NCBI GenBank assembly: GCA_022836615.1
Contig: MU405340.1
Coordinates: 53,004-117,003, forward strand
Length of the DNA stretch: 64,000 nt
Origin: Annulohypoxylon bovei var. microspora
Lineage: Eukaryota > Ascomycota > Sordariomycetes > Xylariales > Hypoxylaceae
Reading direction: 5' to 3'
The stretch's first letter is position 1. Each line of letters starts with the position of its first letter. A model generated the notes under the pieces. It worked only from the letters and a program-made list of their open reading frames with translations. It was not told the DNA's origin and did not search any database. A program made the position numbers and the translations under genes. Shown one piece after another: positions 28,816-41,700 of the stretch.

Positions 28816-31800
28816 GTTGCATACCGGGCTGTCCGGGTAAACCTATTCAGATGTTCGCTGTGCTCTCCGCCGAATAGCTCCGCAAAATCAAGACCCTCCC
28901 ATACTACCCCGGGGTTTTAGTCGAGCCAATCAAGAGTCACTACCAAGGACGAACTTGGTAAACTCCACGCCTAGACCTCTGCCGATTCATGGAAATATCT
29001 TATTCGTATTCCATCATCCAGCAATCGGAATATCACAGGCCTCAATAAATGATCGGCGAGTCCCTGCTTTCTCCGTAGTCTCTACTTGGCTTGAACCACA
29101 CCACAATCAGGTGCCTCCAAGGGCCTCCATATGCGCTCCATTAACACGAGGAAATCATAATAAGCTCAGTAGACGATCCTTAGGTTTAAGAATGAATAAT
29201 TGTGGACTATTCTCATAGATACCTATTCTACACTTCCGTGTCAGATCTATGTCACTCGGTTGAGATCGAGAGAGCTATTATTACCAGTAATTTCTTAATT
29301 AATTGAAATAGACCATATTGACTTCATACCGTTCTTTAAAGTTACTACCTAAATATGATGGAAAGCAGAAACATAGCCTTGAGTCAATATTTTAGATAGT
29401 TTCTTACAAGTTACGATTACATGTCAAAAACACTTAACAGGGCGATAGACGATGGCGATTGCACCCTTAGATATTTTAGCTATTTATACAAGTTCACTTA
29501 TAAATCGAGCATTAACTTCAGGAGATTATGGCTAGGTAACTATTGCGAGAGCAGAACGTCCGGTTTTAATAAAATAAAGAAAAGGCAGTTTCAAGCCTTT
29601 AGTTTGGTTTGTTTCTTATAAACTGGAGTATTTCATTGATGAAAATCGCTGTCGTTACTATATGTACCTACCTAGGTAGGTACTCAATCTCGATGTAGTC
29701 TCTGGAGTCCGAAAAGGGGGCGTAAAGCGTCTTGGTGTATTAAGGCAAAATATAATCATATTTTTATGAAGCTTTGATTAACATAATGAAATTCATACCT
29801 GTGTAAAATTAACATAGCACCAGGTCAAATTCCCTTAACACCTTGCACGTGTAGTCAACGGTTGACTTGGAAAAATATAGATAGGTATATTGTAAGGAAT
29901 TATAGATGAAAGACATTTGATAATCCTTATGCTATCTTGCTGTATCCTCATTAATTGGCAATGTGAACACTAGATCTGATCTCACTGATCCTCTCATAAA
30001 ATTACACGAAGCCCCGTCTGCTAAGATACCTATGTTCAAAGGAACTAGGTTCGTCATGGTAGATGTCGGTTTTCAGCACAGTATTTCTGTGTGGCTCTGC
30101 GATAATGGCGCCATCAAGTGATTTACACTTACGAAATCGTTCACACTTAAAGAGGCCTTGTTGTCGAGGATCGTATTAAGGAGGGAAGTCAGCTTAACAT
30201 TTTATACCTACTTAGAGGGCGGTCATGGGTCACAATATTAACGTAATCTATGTCGAAGTTTCTTTTATAACGACAAGCAGGAGTTATGTTTGCGTTAGGT
30301 AGTTAATATCAAAAGTTTCAGGAAAGAGAATACTCAGTTCTACTATTAAACACCCAACGTTATTCCATTCAGCTTAAGCACATATTTCCGCATTAAAGGG
30401 AATATCCATATTAATCACCACATTGTAACCGAAGTTTACAAAGCCTCATAAACAGGAATAGTTGAAATAAACATTACACAGGTGCCTACGTTTCTCATTT
30501 TTACATTTATGGGTGGTAACAATCGGTTATAAGAATCGAGTCTATGAATTTCATGACTAGAGATCTTGATTATAAAGGAAAACATAGGTAGGTATCTTAT
30601 GTAGGTAGTTACTAATCCACTTCGTGTTTTACAAGAGGTATATTTGGCTTAAAGTCATGATGTGGAGCGTCCATGGTGATGAAATCGTCTAACTAAACTA
30701 TCACTGGTAAAGAGCCTAAATATTTAATATGTAGTGAAACAAGTTACTATTGGTTTGACTCCAAGCATCAGGGCCAAATGTGACATCTTCCGCTCAAGTC
30801 TTTGATAGAATGATACCTATACGAACTATGAGCACGACTATGGTGGGCGTCGTGATTGCTCGCGTAGGAGATTCAAGTTCTCTTCAATTTTTCATGCCCG
30901 CCAACTTTCCACTCGTAACTCGATAACTCGAATTAAGTATTTGCGTTGCTCCGATATTTCTGCCTCTCGCCAAATCTTGTCTTGCTAGATGTTTCGTTTC
31001 CCCACGTCTAAAGCGCCAAGCATTGTTTCTCACGATAATTGTATCATATCTTCAACCGGGAAACAAATGGCCGGCGGCGTCGCCATCCGATCCAGGTGAT
31101 CTAGGTGGATTAACGCAGGTCGTTCACGATGGCCCATCTAGTAGCCCGCATGTTCTTTACATACACACCCGTTAAAGACCCAACCTAGCTGCCTAGGTCC
31201 CCCACGTGAGGCGAGCTACGATATGTTACCGGACCTGCAAGGATTTCAACGATAATGTAGAGGTCTGAGAGCCTCTATCGATGAGCATCTTGCCTGTAAA
31301 AGGTATACAGTACGTGCGAGACATGCGTATCAGTATCAGTGTGTATGTATACTTATGCATGAAAACGGATACATGGATTAAGCTATCACGATGCGTTCGC
31401 CCACACTGAAATACCTATTGTATGTGCAGAAAACAGGAACTAAAGATTTTGACAGGTGGGTTCTATCTTGTTAGTGCTGTAACAAGATGCCAAGCTATTT
31501 ACGTAGTAGCAATGAAGCGATGACAGGTGGATCTCAGCAATTCGATAGTGTCCTGCAGCACTGCCGTTAGCATCTTTTGCTAGTCCACAGCTCAACGATA
31601 CCCGCCACACTGCGCGAAATCCTTATCCCGTTCTGTTACTACTTACAGCGCTGGAGTTCGGGCTAGAAGCGCAAGCGCCAGCCAGCGCCAGTCGGGTAGA
31701 CTCTGCAAGCTGAGTAGCTGAGTACCGTACATGGCGTCGCTCCGGATAGGCTCCCCCGCATCCAGCCCACACACAATCCTGCAGGGGATTAGAGTCTAGG

Positions 31801-32317
31801 GCTTTCTTTCAACTGGCCTCTCTTGATCCCAAGCTTTAGTGAGGCGGGCGTAGAATGCTTAATGCAGGGGAAACACCATTATTACACGCGCACTGTACTT
31901 GATATGTACAATAGAGCTATGACTTCTAAGAGACCTGTGGGCGTTCGGGGACCACACAGACAGTGGGGGTTATGAGATCGGACTGCGGTTATGACGGTTA
32001 GATAGAGTATTGTCCATGCTTTCGTCGATCTACAACAAGATCTCGGGCTTTCTAAAGATGCAATGTAAGCGGCAAAACATTAATTCAGCGGTGTGACAGT
32101 GACAATAGGAGGAATAACGCCACGAGACCGGTGGATGTTGCTGTGTGACATATGGCTTGTTTAGGCACTGAAGGAATCCATCATAGGTAAACCGAGCCTC
32201 ATCACATCACACCGATATCGCAGTAGCTGCGACGGATTAGGGTATGGGAGTAGAACCCGTAACCTACCTCCAAAGATCATACAGTCACTATTATGCCGTT
32301 ATTTCTATCTAGAATGC

Positions 32318-32353
32318 TTCTGGTGTTTCTGGTGTTTCTGGTGTTTCTGGTGT
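32318..32353. repeat. four perfect copies of a 9-bp tandem repeat
   Basis: The unit TTCTGGTGT is repeated four times without change (36 bp). It lies outside any recognised gene. Confidence 0.9.
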
Positions 32354-33440
32354 TCTAAAGCATGAGCAGACCGCGGTCTTCCCGTTTCTTATTCGAAGAA
32401 AAGGGAAGAATAGAACTTTCTACGCAAGGTTTGATCAACTATGCATAATAGATAATAGGTATTGCGGAAATATAACACGTTTTCGGAATCTTCATTTTAT
32501 CACATTGCGGCCAAATTCATGCAAAGGCGCGGAGTGGGGTGACGAAGGCCAAGGACAGTCCCTTGTTGCTGAAGATCCCTCCCCTTCCATCCTTAAAGAG
32601 ATAGGTATGCGGGGAACACACGAAAGTCTCGAGCGCCATGAAGGAAACAACCGAACCTTAGGGCATGTGATGCTGCAAAGGGGGGAGAAATAGGGTCAAA
32701 GCACGGCGATTCCTTGATCAACGTTATATGCATGGTGGCATTCATGCCATCAAGACCACACTTTGCAGTCCCATGACGATGAATTAAGACCATTGCCATG
32801 ATGGCCGTAACAGAGCAGCAGAGTAAAACCCTTTTACCTAATAATTTTCCACCACTCGGAAAAAAGAACCCAAAAGACACTTGGCTTCCAAAAACCATCC
32901 GAAATCCTCTTGAAACGATACGAATCGTAGCCCGCTAGCTTGGGTCGCGATGAACGATGGAAAAGAGATGGACTTGGCGTTGGTAGACATGCGTAATTAT
33001 ATTCATTTGAGACCCGGATTCTGGTTTCGCCGGTCCTTAGATATATCTGAATTTGAGTTGTTCGAAACCTCCCATCTTGGTGCCCGTGTTTGTGGTAGGG
33101 CATCGCACGTGGCCAAGGGACGTGCATGTTTGAAGCCTGAAACTATGACAGTCTGATGTTGAAGGCAAACCTTGCGATAGATCACCATAAGATCTCTTCC
33201 GCCCTTGCTATCCACCCTAGCGCGACGGGTTCAGCCATAACCTTGCTGTGTTGGTGATAACCTCACGCCTAGAGAACGTGCGCAGTCCTTACATGGGGAA
33301 GTGTTGCTACGTTCGATCGTGAACCGGATGCTTGGCTGTTTCTGACCCCCCAAGACAACGGAGAAAGCCTTTCTCGACGTAGCGTCCTCCCGACATACTA
33401 CACCGGACGGTGTGTGTACTTGTGCCCAACTACGGAGATG

Positions 33441-33480
33441 TTGACTAGATAAACTAGACTGACTAGATTGACTAGACTGA
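33441..33480. repeat. degenerate ~10-bp tandem repeat
   Basis: Four to five imperfect copies of a GACTAGAYTG-like unit in the gene-poor stretch upstream of the EEP-lectin gene. Confidence 0.6.
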
Positions 33481-34272
33481 CGGAGAATAAGTAGTGATGA
33501 TATTTAGCATTGACGACGGCGTAATAGTGTATTACCGTAATTTAGGTTGGGCGGTGGTTGTGGAGGATAGGGATTTGTTACTCCTTTATGTTGTTACTAA
33601 CATGTGCTCGGTCATGGATACGGTGTAGCGCAGGTGTACTAAGCATAGCTCGCGCCATGATATACATAATACTATGGCAGTAGTTAAAAACCAACACTAG
33701 ATATCTGTCTACTCTCTAAGCAGCATAGAAGAATAAGATGACGGTTCTATATAGCTCAATTAAAATTAAATGCCGGACATCGTGGATATCTCTATTGCTT
33801 TCACGTGCGATGACGATTGGAGATCTAAAAGATTCCAAGATAAATCTTGGCAATCTTCAGCAATGAAAAGTAAGGTATACGTAAGCTAGTGTAGCTTTAA
33901 AGCCAATCATCGTAGTGGCTGAGAGCATGAGCTGAACGAACTGACCAAGTTTATAGCGGTGGTAGCGGTGATAGCCGTTAATAGTAGTTAGATAATTAGA
34001 TGCGTTGCATTGGCGACGAACTTTCCTAGAACAACGCCGGCCGAGCTCCCTCTTGTGGAATCGGGGGCCGAACAAATGGAGACATCGCGAGATGAAAGAT
34101 ACGACATTTCTCCAACCCAGGTCTTATGCGATCTCGAGAACAATATGGTGCACGGAATTCGTGCCGAGGATAGCTGAATAGAATAGAAACATAAAAGGAC
34201 TGATGGGATCTTCATTCGATAACCAAGATAGGACCCTCATCCCCATCTCCATCGACTATTCGCACCGCAAAG

Positions 34273-35787
34273 ATGAAGCGCCAGATTGTCAACCTTGCCA
34301 TCTCGGCCACCGGCGCGCTGGCAGCCACTAGCGGCGAGTTCAATATTTTGAGCATGAATGTCGCAGGCTTGCCGGAGATCCTCAACGGCAACGAAGTCCC
34401 TGGAGACAAGGCCACCAACTCGGGAGAAATAGGCACCAAGTTCGCTGAGTACGACTACGACATTATTCACGTACAGGAGGTATGCAACACCATTTCATAC
34501 TCCCCTTCCCTACAGTTCTCCCTGCAATCATGATACGCAAAGGTTTGCGGACACGGTTGAGGTTTGAAACCCATTAACATCCTTGTGTCTGCATTTCGCC
34601 CCCCTGTGCTATTTTCCCCATTCGTCGAAACAGAGGTCCGAGCATACTGTAGATAAGTGAGATCTTGAACTAAATGTAGAATACAGGACTTCAACTACCA
34701 CGCCTACATCTATGCGACCGATACGCACCCGTACCGCACGGCCACTTCCGGCGGGGTGCCGTTCGGCTCCGGGCTTAACACCCTGTCCAACTTCGATTGG
34801 ATCGACTTCGATCGCGTCAAGTGGGCCACCTGCAGCGATGCCTCCGAGTCTGACTGCTTGACGCCCAAGGGCTACACCTTCATGCGCGCCATCGTCGATT
34901 CTGGCGTCTACGTCGACGTGTACAACTTGCACGCGGACGCGGGTACCGAGGATGGCGACGAGGTAGCTCGCGCCGCCAACCTGAAGGAGGTTGCCGATGC
35001 TATCGACACTAACAGCATCGGCAACGCGGTTCTCGTCTTCGGTGACACTAACAGCCGGTACACACGAGCTGACGACGGCATCACCATTTTCTCTACGCAG
35101 AACGGCCTCACGGACACCTTTGTCCAGCTCATCCGCGGCGGCGTAGTTCCGACCGTCGAGACTATCTGTGACAACCCTAGCACGACCAACACGTGCGAGA
35201 CCGTCGACAAGGTCTTCTACCGCGGCAGCCCGCTCCTCACCTTGACTGCCACGTACTGGAACTACGAGAGCGACAAGTTCCTGCAGTCCAACGGCAGCAT
35301 CTTGACGGACCACAACCCGATCACCGTCAACTTCACCTGGTCGGCCGGGTCGGCTCTGCGCCAGTCCGGCTTCTGGGGCGGCCCCCACGGAGATTGGTTC
35401 ACCGATGTCACCACGCTCGCCACCAAGACGTCGCCGAAGGCCAGCGTGCTCACCTTCCGAGGCGGCAGCCGCCTGGACAGCGTCGGGCTGCAGCTGACGG
35501 ACGGAACCACGTTCACGCACGGCGGCACCGGCGGCGACGTCTCGACCCTGACCCTCAGCTCCGGCGAGTACTGGGCCAGCGCCCAGCTCTGCCAGGGCCA
35601 GAAGAGCGGCGAGACGCGGAACTTCTACATCAAGGCGACCACCAGCACCGGCCGCACCCTCGCGTCCGGCACCTCGACCTCTGACTGCACCACCTTCACC
35701 GCGCCGTCCGGGTGGGGCATCGTTGGCTACCTGGGCCAGGACGGGGACGAGATGGACCAGCTGGCGTTCGTGTATGCGCCGCAGTAA
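34273..35787 (+). CDS. secreted endonuclease/exonuclease/phosphatase-fold protein with jacalin-like lectin domain
   Basis: Exons 34273-34479 and 34687-35787 give 435 residues. The 207-bp intron (GTATGC donor, ACTAAAT branch-like site, CAG acceptor) joins HVQE to DFNYHAYIY in phase 0 and is unusually long here. A short hydrophobic N-terminus (MKRQIVNLAISATGALAA) looks like a signal peptide. The EEP fold is recognised from FNILSMNVAGLP and HVQE with metal-binding Glu69. Further support comes from NLHADAG with His151/Asp153, VFGDTNSRY with Asp189/Asn191, and the terminal TDHNP with Asp277/His278. Residues of about 297-435 (GFWGGPHGDWF, then LTFRGGSRLDSVGLQL, and QLAFVYAP at the end) match jacalin-related lectin repeats. 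The substrate may be nucleic acid or a phosphodiester lipid headgroup. The lectin part would target glycans. Exon 2 is strongly GC-rich compared with both flanks. Confidence 0.85.
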
Positions 35788-38700
35788 GCATTAGGCCTGC
35801 TCCAGCGCGAGTATCATAGTAATACATAATCATAATACACTAAAACCGCAACGTACCTACACACTAAAACCACAGCGTCGTCGCGCGGGCTGGTAAAGCC
35901 CACACCGGTGAGGGAAAGGGGATAAACCCTCGCCTATCTACCGAATTCATCTATTAGAGCTACTCGGCTATGTAGGATTTCGCACCATACCGTCGTAGCA
36001 GCCTAAATGGGGGGATCATCTACTGCCGGGGGCTCTGGCGTAGATTCTCTGGCGTAGATTCTAACGTGAAGGAGTAGAGGATCGGCGCTGCAGGCGCAGG
36101 CAGATTACAGATCTTCAGGCGTGGTCCCGCCCTACCTAGACAACGGGGAAAGGGTTGCAGAGGGCGCGGCCACGTCGTCTCCGTCCTTCTAGCTCGATAA
36201 AAAAAAAAGGCCGAAAGAGGTATGTACATAGGTTGGGCAATTATTATTAGATTGGGAATCCCTCGTGGCTATTTCGCGTACCTGCGTAGCTCGCGTGGCT
36301 CTCGGAATAAGCACTTTCATTCAGCCTTGTAGTGTGACGGTGTGTATGATATGTATGATACGGGATGGGATGTTTCTCAATCAACCCGATTCTTCTCAGG
36401 TAGGCATGCCTACTGCCCAATTCGATTACTTGCTGCTCAAGACGGGACAGAGTGCTGCTCTGTACGGACGTACACGGTCCGGCCGGAAGAGCCGGCAGCA
36501 GGATTAACGTAATTGCTGATGGTTTTTGAGTAGTGTTTTCTTTGCCAAGATGTACCATTGGCGGGTCACCTTTATAAGGTAACTGGTTATCCGACATTAC
36601 CGTGCGTCTTCCCAAATGAGGATGGGTGGTTCGTCCTGTGTCTAGACATCGACGTCAACGAAAAGGATAGTTCGTAATAGTTACTCCCGGTATCATTTCT
36701 CGTTTCGTTACATGAGAGACGAAACCAACGAGTAGCCCGTGCTCATGTTCAAGTTATGCACTGGCCGGAGTCAGATCAGATCCGAATTCCATGTCGTGTT
36801 GAGCCATCCCTGGAGCGATCACCCTGTCAGCCTCTAAAGTGCCACCGCTTCGTAGAGGTCGCACCCGCGAGATCTAACTTAATCTAGGTTATTGACATTG
36901 CGGACACCCAAAGATTCCCAGCGGCAATTCCGCGAGAGGTGGTTCCTTGTGAGCGATGAGGCTGAGAGTCACGATTGGTTACCGTATTATGACACGCAAA
37001 TGGACTGAACGCTAGGTACTGCTCCGGACCAGTGCTGGGAACATCCAGACGAACGGTTGGCAAGGACCAACGGTTCCTGCAAATTTGTATTGTATTGCTA
37101 GAGCAACCTCTCAAAACACCTAAATGGCTCAAGACGCCATCTTCGGCTAGGCACATTAGGCTACGCCGTGGTCTCTAAATAATCACGGCAACTTGCCTCG
37201 AGCCGTCGCCTCGTCTTGTTCTACGCCCCCGCCCCCCGGCGCCGAAGCTACCACAGGGATAGTCTGGCTTCGAGAGATGTCTCAGAGAAGCCGTGTGGCT
37301 TGCGCCAGGTAGCCGGTATTGGATTCTATTGGTCATGTTTCATAGGTCAATTGCCAATGCCGTTACTCTAGCCTCTAATGGCCCACGAAAGACTAGATGA
37401 ATGCTCATGATGATGGCATGATCCAAGCGGCAGCGCAAAGGCCACTAATTTCTTATTCGTCCACTCGTCCTAAGACATGGAGGGACGAGAAGACTGAAGC
37501 TTGTAGTTTACGCTAAGGCTAGCTGGTGAGAACTAGATAATTGAGAGTTTTTTCGAGGCTGAAAAGGAGACAATGATTTTCTAGGAGAGTTCATAAGTCG
37601 AGCTTTAAAAAGTTGCGAAGACTAGTTGTAACGAATTACCTATTACGAGTTGGGGATGAAGGGCGGTAAACTCCGTCGTAGAACTATCCTGATAGATTCT
37701 AACACCAATTTTCGTCGATGGGTCGATCAGAATTCGTTGCACGACGTATTGCAGAATCCAAGGAGCGTGGTTTACACGTTTTGAGTGAGACATCATAACT
37801 CGTAGGAAGATTGTACGCGCTTCTGATCCTGTTTCTCGGGATACGAATAAGGGAGTAAGTTGAATGTAAAAATCATCAGATCTACACTGACTGACTGCTG
37901 GTCTTCATTAGCGGGGCACCGGGCATCGGGCATCTGTTGGTAGTCAGCACCCGCCCGCTTGGTTGTTGCTATGCATCAAGGATTCGTCGGTACCCGTTCG
38001 TATGGTTCAAGAGAAATCCCTTGCAGGACTTTTTATTTAGAAGGACCGTTGGAAGCTTTCGGAGAGTGGATCTCAATCCTATGTATCGTACATAGAACAC
38101 GAATATCATCCCAGCATAGCTGCAAGTGGTGGTAGTAGGATGGGCCCGAAAGCCCGGTTGGCCCTAGCTCGGGCGTACTCCTTCAAATTTATCACCAGGT
38201 ATAGTTTTTTGGTGTAGAAAGGTAAGAAGAAAAACGATAAGCCATCAACCGCTGGTAAATATGACAACTGACTTGTAGAGCGTCCGGACAAGTACGCTCG
38301 TCACTCTAGTCGAGCAAGATGGCGAGTAGCAACACGTAGGTACCTATAAATCGATCGAATGATTCCCTTATTAGGTAGGTGGATGAACAGATCTGAGAGA
38401 CATCGAGTTTCCGAGGTGCAGGTTTGCTAGACGGACCAAATGCACGCCTTGTTATTTGACATTGTCATTTTATAGATTGCTGTTTCACATATACATAGAC
38501 TTGAGATCTGAGCTGTAGCAAGCGTCAACGTTGCTGCAGTAAAGCGTGCTCATTGTCGATAGTGAAAAAACAGCATCTAACCGTGCTCAAACAATAAGAT
38601 CTTTAATACCAACCGGCCCAGCAAGAATTTTTGTAGGGTGTGTGCTTAGGCCCTTTCGCACGGGTTAGCGATTTTGGATGTATCAACTTCGTTAAGACCC

Positions 38701-41700
38701 CAGCTTAGATACGCATCATGACAAGCGAACGTATTCGGGTAGTGACGATTCTATTAGATCTCCAAGGGTTGACCCTCGAAATTGCGTCAGGATTTCTCCG
38801 TTCCATGACCTAGATAACCTTCCTACTCTGTATGTAACTCCGGAACGCATCCGGGTCAGCATTAGAGCGGGACTCTTCTCAAAGCCTTAAATAAATGGGT
38901 GGGGGGAGCTGTGAGGCTTTTGCCTCTCTTGGTGAATGAATGGCTGAAGCCAAATTTCCCTTTAACTAGACACTGGACTGCTGGAGGGTATCAGTAAGAA
39001 AGTGCACAGACAGGTCGATCTCCCCATACCGAGGCTGCCCGACGACGATGAATCGATAGTGTTCTGTCAGATCCAGAGATAGTCCGTGTATGAAGACGTC
39101 GCAATTCAACAATTGGGTCATGACATGGCCATTGCGCACGCGTGTAATTGACGACGTGCCCACAGACCGGCTAGGCTAGGGCCAATCCTTCGGTATTCTA
39201 GACTTTGTCCATAACAAGCCCCCCGGTTCAGTTCTAGAAGCGGACTTTACGGTACGCACTAGCTAGAGTCTCTCTAATCTTGCAGGTCGTGGGAATCGAC
39301 TTTTAGGATTACATTGACCCGACGTAGGCACCTAACTAAGGTAGGGCTTGGTAAGGCTTGGTACCTAGGTAGAGCCGGTAGGTTAGTAATACCTAAACGG
39401 AATGTGGTGTTGCTAAATGTTGTTAATTGGAAAGGCGTTGAAGAAAGGTTTGTTTTCAACCGTATTTGGATGATGTCTTCCCTCGTGGCAAGCTAGATAG
39501 ACACGCATTGAAGGACCCTGTCGCGATGCTCGTCTTTTGGTAGCGCAAGCATGTATGTGACGTTATTGTTACTGATAGGTATTTGATGCTGAATAACGCG
39601 TTTGTCTTAACTTCTGTCAGTCTGTGTACTAATTACATAGTAGCCTTGGCAACCAAAGTCGACTCAGTCGAGAATCGTGACGACACTAGGGGGGGTTCTC
39701 GGCTCTACTCCCCAGATTGGCATCCGAACAAGGCAAAGAGTTGGTTGCTCGTAATCATAATTTTAATTCTTTTGGTACTCTAGCTCCCTGCTGTGGAAGC
39801 GTGGTCGATGCTGTCAGTATCTTGGCAACTTGTTCCTGCGTCCATTCGATTCAACGGCTCGTGTGATAGTTGTGAGTTTCGCAGCGTAGCTGGAAACTGT
39901 AGCAGAAGGGGTACCTAGGTACCATAAGAGGTAAGGAGGTATTAAGTATTTGCCAAGTTGACCTGCATCGCGGGGCGTAACATTTCGTGATATCTACACG
40001 ATATTTTCCGCAGACCGCAGACCATAGTCAGTAATTTTCGACGAGATAGATCTCACAGCTAGTTGTCGCTAGTCATATTTGTCTACTATTGGGGGGAAAC
40101 AACTCCCAGATTGCAGCTTTGGCTTTGGTGCAGATACGAGCTTTAAAGGTAAGGCAATTCTCACTGCTTCGTTGCTAATTGGATCTAATTGTTCGACTTA
40201 GAAGAAGCAATCTAACGCTCGTGGGTACGGTAGCAGCAATGCGTGGCGGTTGTTGTGGTGCTTATTGAATCTCTAGACTCTAGTGCCGTACCTACATACA
40301 GTGCTACTATTATGTAGGCAGTAATATGTACGAAATATTAGAGGCTTCTCAAGAGTTGATCTACCTTAGCCGAATGGTATTGCTGATCTAGTGTAGAGGA
40401 GATCAAATTCGGAAGCAGGTGAACCGGGTGAAGCTCCGGTCCTTTCGCACAATCTGGTGTTGGCGATGATCCGGAAGCACGTTCTTTTTTTGGCGAGTTC
40501 CCGAACTCGGCCAACGTGGGTGTTCCTAGTTTGCACATGTCGCAATGAGCTTACGCGGGAAAGGATGGGAAAGGCGTGCATTAGCAACTCGAGGTCTCGC
40601 TAGATCAGGTCGGGTCCTGACATTGTCACAGGGAAATCCCTGAATTGTGCGTGGATGCCGCCTACCCCTTGCAGCTAACAGTATCAGAATATCTCTGGAT
40701 ACGGTATAGCGGCCGAAAGGCACGTTTTCATGGCCTTTCTTTTTTCTTCTTTTTTTCTGTCTAGCTGTCTAGTGTGGTCCGTGTGGCATTGTGGCACTGT
40801 GGCGACGACAATTATTCGTAAGGTGGCCAAAGCCACTTATAGATATTGACTATACCATTGACGTATAACATCTGAATACATACGACTGGACTGCCCTAAA
40901 GAAAGCTGGTAGGCAGAATAGTGCCAGATCCGGTGGCGACATACTAAACCCCGTGGGCTGGATCTTTCCGCTGGTATGTAAGTGAGATCCGTATTTACGA
41001 AGCCGCCCCGGTGAAAGTTGGTGATAGTGATATTAATGCAAGATGCAAGCCTCGGAGGCTCGTAACTAATCAAACCTCCTTAAAAGGGTACTTTAGGTGC
41101 CTTGTGGCTTAGGAAGAGACTTTGCGAAGTGGGGTTTCGGAGTGTGCTATGTATTATCGAGGCTGCTGGACTGTAAGAAAGCCTCCAGAATGTCATTGGT
41201 AGGTTTGATATTCGATGCATGCGCGACTAATGCCGCGTATGACCGGGAACGATTCTATTGAGCAATTGATTGTCTGATGGACCCTTATGGTTTGTTCCTG
41301 AAGATCATTGGAACGATGGTATATGCGGGATGCGGGACGCGGGATGAAAAATGGCGTTCTTCAGCGGCGCGGCAGCAATGCAACGGGTGGTGGTGTGTGG
41401 TGTGTGATGTGTGGTGGAATTAGCGTAGACGAAAAATTGTGTTATAGAATCCAATGAATGATGAGAGATATAAGGTTGCACTAAATGCAAGCAGCGTAGG
41501 TCGGTCTTCGATTCTATTGGCTCATGCTATATGTACATATCCAGTTGGCGATGTGATATCGATGTAGGTGCATATAAATATAATCACGCTCTAGACTCTC
41601 GGTGCTGTTGCGCTACCTATTGCGCTGGATTTTTTTTTTTTGGCGATGTTGTGTTACTTTTCATACATGCTTTATCTAAAGAATTTACATCTGATATCCA

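Larger units (their letters stand above)
28742..34272. other. 5.5-kb gene-poor stretch
   Basis: No exon here can be tied to a protein family and no ORF exceeds about 101 codons. Composition is moderate and not RIP-like. It holds a CCTAGGTA-type palindrome at 29663-29684, a 9-bp tandem repeat at 32318-32353 and a GACTAGATT-like array at 33441-33480. The right end must contain the promoter of the gene at 34273. Confidence 0.5.

Noticed and set aside
30840..30905. Possible tRNA suggested by a GATTCAAGTTC word
   Set aside because: No matching A box and no pairing acceptor or T stem.
34609..35520. 303-codon minus-strand ORF opposite the EEP-lectin gene
   Set aside because: Antisense shadow of a GC-rich exon; low-complexity Arg/Ala/Val/Gly composition and no domain.
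39586..39783. 65-codon ORF with hydrophobic ends, considered as a small secreted or GPI protein
   Set aside because: No homologue recognised, no splice or promoter support, and hydrophobic ends alone are weak evidence.
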